A stretch of DNA of 64,000 bases from Aporrectodea caliginosa (taxonomy: Eukaryota > Annelida > Clitellata > Crassiclitellata > Lumbricidae), in contig JACEVL010000427.1 of the NCBI GenBank assembly GCA_020284085.1, positions 195,001 to 259,000 on the forward strand, given 5' to 3'. The notes below the pieces were generated by a model. The model saw only the letters and a list, made by a program, of their open reading frames with translations, was not told the DNA's origin and searched no databases. Shown here piece by piece: positions 59,649 to 64,000 of the stretch (positions are counted from its first letter, which is position 1; each line of letters begins with the position of its first letter). The translations under genes were made by a program, and so were the position numbers.

Positions 59649-59701
<53 letters not shown>

Positions 59702-59710
59702 GAGGCAGAT
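59505..59710. repeat. (GACA)n/(GA)n microsatellite
   Basis: CAGACAGA units are followed by a pure (GA)n, about 25 bp before a good splice-acceptor-like site. Confidence 0.9.
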
Positions 59711-59742
59711 ACTGATGTGACTTAATTGTTTCGTCCCTTCAG

Positions 59743-59970
59743 TTGAGTTCAAGAGGGTCATTTATCTACTTGCTAATCCCAACACTCCAGACGGCAACTC
59801 AAACAAAGACAGCTGGTGAAGGGTCAGCTTCACAACGGATCGCAGCATCAGCCAATCAATTCAGCGACACGACCCTGATCCCCTCCCCCAGTATTCCATT
59901 AAGCGAAGATGACATGGATCGAATAAATTCAAGAGTGGAGAGGTCTTGGCATAAATTTGCCGAACTGAGG
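59743..59970 (+). CDS. Candidate orphan exon
   Basis: A strong acceptor-like TTGTTTCGTCCCTTCAG precedes 59743, and CTGAG|GTGAAA follows 59970. One frame stays open throughout and has a normal composition, ending LSEDDMDRINSRVERSWHKF. A second frame begins EFKRVIYLLANPNTPDGNSN and stops, so the frame choice is uncertain. No domain was recognised and no partner exon was found on the + strand within the window. Confidence 0.25.
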
Positions 59971-60594
59971 TGAAACCGTTGAAGCTCAACGGACGTTGTT
60001 ATCAGCGGAGGATTCAGGTGATCGCTGTCCATGTAAGTTCCTCTTAAAATGACGTTTCTCACGTCGAGCCCTTGTAGGATCCACGTTCCCATGTGGGGCT
60101 TGTATAGTGTCCATATAATATGGGTTCCTTCCATTTAATTCCCATGGAAATGCTGACAGGGTAGCTTAGACTCGAATAGACTACTTCGCCTTCTCAGCTG
60201 CAAACCTGGGGCCATACCTTAAGAGTATTAGGTCGGCCTTGTTGAATTCATTACACATAGCATCTCAGAAACTGATATTATGCTATTGTTAACCATAACA
60301 ATTACGATTATGATAGGCACAAGCAACTGACTGGTTGCTCTGTCTGTTTCTCTATCTCTGTCTCTCTGTCTGTCTGTCTGTCTGTGATAGTTTGTCTGTC
60401 TCTCTCGTGCGACGGCCACAGGTCGGTACATTATGAAGGTCCTTGGAGGGTGCCGCGCATGCGTGGCGCTGAGAACTTTGAAGGCAGTGGGTGATTGATA
60501 CGACTTAGAGTGTGACGTAGGCGTTTGTCCATTAGTTGCGTCATTGATGTAAAGTCTTCGTGACAAGTATCTGTGTGTGAACATTGACGATCGT

Positions 60595-60675
60595 ATCAGT
60601 TTAATCGTAATCTCGAAACTTCTACAGCGTCAAAAAGGCGAAGTCGCAGGAACCAACTCAACCACAGGCACTTAA
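60595..60675 (-). mobile_element. LINE 3'-UTR fragment
   Basis: The reverse complement has TTGACGCTGTAGAAGTTTCG and AGATTACGATTAAAC, similar to the 26855-26945 tail. Confidence 0.45.
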
Positions 60676-60940
60676 TCAAAACGTAATCGATTGGATGGGT
60701 GAAATCGGTTCCAGGTCGAGATCCAAAGTGGTCAGGCAGGCACAGTCAGACGGTTAAGGTGGATGGTGCTTAGAATTGAAACGGCGAGGCCGCGAGGGAG
60801 GTAAGGGGAAGAAGAGGAAACGTGATAAGATTAATTTTGTGGAGATAGCGAGAGGTGAGGTTTTGAGTAGATACGGGTTTTAGATCAAGTGTAAGTTAAC
60901 GACTTTGGATGTGGATTTTTATTGAACTTTCGATTTAAGT

Positions 60941-61382
60941 AATAATAAAGGTCGTGGATACAGTCACGCCCGACGTGAGCCTATACCTGGGACTAGAATC
61001 ACGCCCGCCGCGCAATTCGTCATTGCATGTCACATGATTGTGTGTACCTGAAACGAACCGACCGATAAACATTGCCGATTGCGGTGGAAGGTTGTTCACC
61101 GTGTTTTCTAAAGACGACACTAACCCTAACCCTGACCCTAACCGACCCTCACGACGCCTAATCTGACCCTAAACGACCCTCACGACGCCTAATTTGACCC
61201 TAAACGACCCCACGAATCCTAACCTGGCCCTAACCGACCCTCCAGATGTCCGCCATATCAAAATTCCACTGGAAGACAACAAGTTCACGTGACAGGCTTT
61301 AGCCAATAACGCGACGGGCGTGAATGTAGTACTGGGGATCCGATAACGCCCGGGGCGTGAACGGATCCACTACGAATAATAA
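60941..61382. mobile_element. Mutator-like MITE, copy 2
   Basis: AATAATAAA flanks it exactly (60941-60949, 61374-61382). The 424-bp element 60950-61373 has the same roughly 95-bp inverted ends as copy 1 (GTGGATACAGTCACGCCCG left; GTGGATCCGTTCACGCCCC right complement). A shorter array of the 31-bp CCCTAACCGACCCTCACGACG repeat sits in the middle. The perfect 9-bp duplication supports the boundaries. Confidence 0.9.
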
Positions 61383-61564
61383 ATCGAAATATAAAGGCTG
61401 TGTGTCTTGTTTTAGCTTCGCTGCGAAAATAATCGGGCAAATTGAAAAACTTCGAACTCTTGTCTGACATAAGGTTTGACGCATGAGGTGTTAACAGAGG
61501 AATTCTGAGCTCCGTTAAAATTATTTCTGGGGGTTTCCTATGGGGAGAGCCCATCGATAGTGTT

Positions 61565-61805
61565 CTTCAATACAATACAATGCAATACAACTGTTTTTCA
61601 TATTGCCCTCCTTCCAAAGCTCAGAGGTGCACAGACTTTACGAAAGAGCATCGATGGCGCTGAGGAATTGTGAGTGAAGGACTTGCTCAAGGTCCCTACA
61701 CAGTAACTGCCTCGGGCGAGGCTCGAACACGTAGCCTACTCAGGCTACTCTGCGCGCTACAAGCCGAGCACTCTAACCAATCGGCAACAGGCGCTATATA
61801 ACTGA
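61565..61805 (-). mobile_element. tRNA-derived SINE (family 1, tail type B), best full-length copy
   Basis: On the - strand: A-box region TTGCCGATTGGTTAGAGTGC, B box CGTGTTCGAGCC, core CTTGAGCAAGTCCTTCACTC, CAGCGCCATCGATGC, then AGTCTGTGCACCTCTGAGCT, GGAAGGAGGGCAATATG and the tail (TTGTATTGCATTGTATTGTA). Confidence 0.85.
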
Positions 61806-62329
61806 CAAATACAACACAATGCAATGTCAAACCACAGCACTGAACAGAATATTCATCTGTCTTTTGACCTTGCCTTTTACAATGGTTTGACATTTGATTC
61901 GGTTTAGAACTAAATGAGCGAGTAATAAATCCAGCCATCGCCGCATTCAACCGTCCTCACAGAATGACCTTGCTCAGTGCAGTACTACAGTATGCTATTA
62001 GGTGTAAGGGAGGGAGAGAAATTGCTATCCCGTCTCGGCCAAATGCCCGGTATAGGGCGAGGGAAGGGGACACCTCTCGTTCTCGCACCTGTGTCCCTGG
62101 ACGGGCCTCCCATCCCGAAACAGCAGCTGACCGTTAAACAGTTTCTGAGGGGATTTTTATGGTCGTTTTTCAGTGCAGCAACTCATCAGAAGATTCTCTT
62201 CAATGAACGTTCAGCTGTTACGGCCATATCGCACTCGATGACCTTCCCATCGAGAGCAGAGAGAGAGCGGAAGAAGAAGGTCTCCTGGAGAGATAGTAAT
62301 TACACCGTACCAACCCATTGACGTGTTCC

Positions 62330-62475
62330 GCTCTTTGTCTTGTGCTTTCCTCTTCTCACATTTTGTTCTGCTCTGTATTATTCTTTTCCGCTCTGTTCGG
62401 CTTTCTTTGCTTCTATTGTCTTCTCTTCTGCTTTATTCTGTTCTCGTCTGCTCTTGCATACGCTCTTCTCTTCCG
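62330..62475. repeat. Degenerate TTCTGCTCTG pyrimidine-rich repeat
   Basis: Irregular CTCTTCTGCTTT/TTCTGTTCTG units occur; open frames are Ser/Leu/Phe-rich and not convincing. Confidence 0.6.
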
Positions 62476-62678
62476 TCAGGGCAATGTTATGCAAAGCAAT
62501 GTCATTCCATGCGTTACATGGTGTAAATGAAAATGTAAATATTCACTTTTTCTATAGCGACCGTATAATTATTGCCTCGACCCTGCTAATTGTTCAATGA
62601 ATTGATCGGATGAGTCCCAACCCTTCACACCGCTCGCCCTTTTGAATGGAAGCCACGCCATTTATAGGTCCCCGTGCA

Positions 62679-63065
62679 AGGACCGTGGGGGAACGGACAT
62701 TATCCCCTCTGGACTTAATCTCCCCGGGCAAAAGCCCCCCCGGACAAAATCCCCCAAGCTAGAACATAATCCTCCCCATGGCTACGATATAATCGTATCA
62801 TATTTTAAAAGTTTATTGTACTAGTCTGTCCAAAATTGTTCCAGCAGCAGCAAAATGTTGAAAATAATTGTTGGCCTAAATGGAATTTTGATTGTTTGAT
62901 GAAATATTTCTAAGTAATATAAAATTGTTTCAGAAAATAGAACTGAATAGTTTAATTGCACAAATGGTGGATTTTGTCCGGGAGGATTATGTCCTACGCA
63001 AAATCGGGGAGATTTTGTCCGGGGGCATTATGTCCAGGGGATAATGTCCTACACTCAGGACCGTG
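62679..63065. mobile_element. MITE with 9-bp target duplication
   Basis: AGGACCGTG flanks it exactly (62679-62687, 63057-63065). The 369-bp element has inverted ends GGACATTATCCCCT and repeated GGACAAAATC/GGACATAAT motifs: left GGACATTATCCCCTCTGGAC, right complement GGACATTATCCCCTGGACAT. There is no coding region. The 9-bp duplication suggests MULE-type transposition (inference). Confidence 0.8.
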
Positions 63066-63074
63066 ATACCCCGA

Positions 63075-63195
63075 GATTTAATTCTCTGAAATAAACTAGG
63101 ATCGGGAAACGAACCGCGATTCACATGTTCTCTTTCGCAGAGGCGCATGAGACGCGCAGCCTACGCACTTACCAATGTAGCTAACTGGGCCAGTG
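63075..63195 (-). mobile_element. tRNA-like SINE head fragment
   Basis: On the - strand, AGTTAGCTACATTGGTAAGT resembles an A box, and CGCGGTTCGTTTCCCGATCC a B box. The spacing is too long for a tRNA gene. Confidence 0.35.
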
Positions 63196-63604
63196 GTGTG
63201 TTGTGTAAGAGCATGTCATGTCGCATCATGTCGTGCTAAGTCACTCGAAGCTGTTGAAAACTAAATTGGTGGATAAGTAGGCCTAGCAGACAGACGAGAC
63301 GTACAATCCTTTCGTAAACAGATAACGTATAGCAACGATACCTGAATTCCCAGTTATACCTGTACCTGTACTATCCGGGGTAGATCCATAAAACTCGTTG
63401 AGTACATCCATATGAATAGCTGTAGCCTATAACGCCATCTAAGTCCTAATAAACATTTCAAACATGCTTCTGGTATCTAAATGATGTATGTTCTTGGATA
63501 ATAAAACAGTTTCGATGTTGGTAGACACTCACTCGCACACGTACATGGAACACGTACGAACAGCGGAGTAATTTCGTCCAAGATAGACATCCTACATCCT
63601 GGGG

Positions 63605-64000
<396 letters not shown>

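Overview
This window is eukaryotic, and almost certainly comes from a metazoan with a large, repeat-rich, AT-rich genome. The evidence is interrupted genes with clean GT/AG splice sites, very long introns, a Shaker-type potassium channel, non-LTR retrotransposon fragments, tRNA-derived SINEs, hAT elements with 8-bp target duplications, and a very high density of microsatellites. A marine invertebrate is likely, but I cannot name the phylum. There is no bacterial-style operon, CRISPR array, integrase or phage module.

Two genes can be supported. (1) On the + strand, 4606-8663 holds the last five exons of a single-pass membrane protein. It reads as the C-terminal part of a CAP (CRISP/GLIPR-type) domain, then a 30-nt cysteine-rich microexon, an EGF-like module, a transmembrane helix, and a cytoplasmic tail with three PPPY motifs ending at a stop. 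Its 5' exons lie left of the window. (2) On the - strand, a Kv1 (Shaker-type) voltage-gated K+ channel has all six transmembrane segments, the T1 domain and the TVGYGD filter in one exon (34552-36295). A phase-matched upstream exon at 53844-54523 appears to encode an unusual long, charged N-terminus, which gives an intron of about 17.5 kb.

Everything else is repeats. The left flank (1-4600) has a diverged, roughly 950-bp direct duplication rich in CCCTAA-like motifs, and an (ATGT)n tract. 9-15 kb has LINE 3' ends and a TACCCG-rich terminal-inverted-repeat element. 15-29 kb has a 12-bp minisatellite, long polypyrimidine tracts, a Mutator-like MITE, a small hAT element, and a 5'-truncated LINE with reverse-transcriptase motifs. 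The Kv intron (36.3-53.8 kb) has SINEs, a hAT element with a transposase remnant, an RT-type LINE fragment, minisatellites and a long-inverted-repeat element. 54-64 kb has a GC-rich region upstream of the Kv N-terminal exon, a hAT element with a perfect 8-bp target duplication, a second copy of the Mutator-like MITE, another 9-bp-duplication MITE, and a second tRNA-derived SINE family whose (ATT)n tail runs off the window end.

The most noteworthy items are the CAP-EGF-TM-PPPY architecture, the split Kv1 gene with a glycine-rich repeat tail and no obvious PDZ ligand, the MITE family carrying a telomere-like 31-bp minisatellite, and a tRNA-derived SINE family that appears with two different 3' ends. 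All calls come from reading the sequence; no database search was possible.
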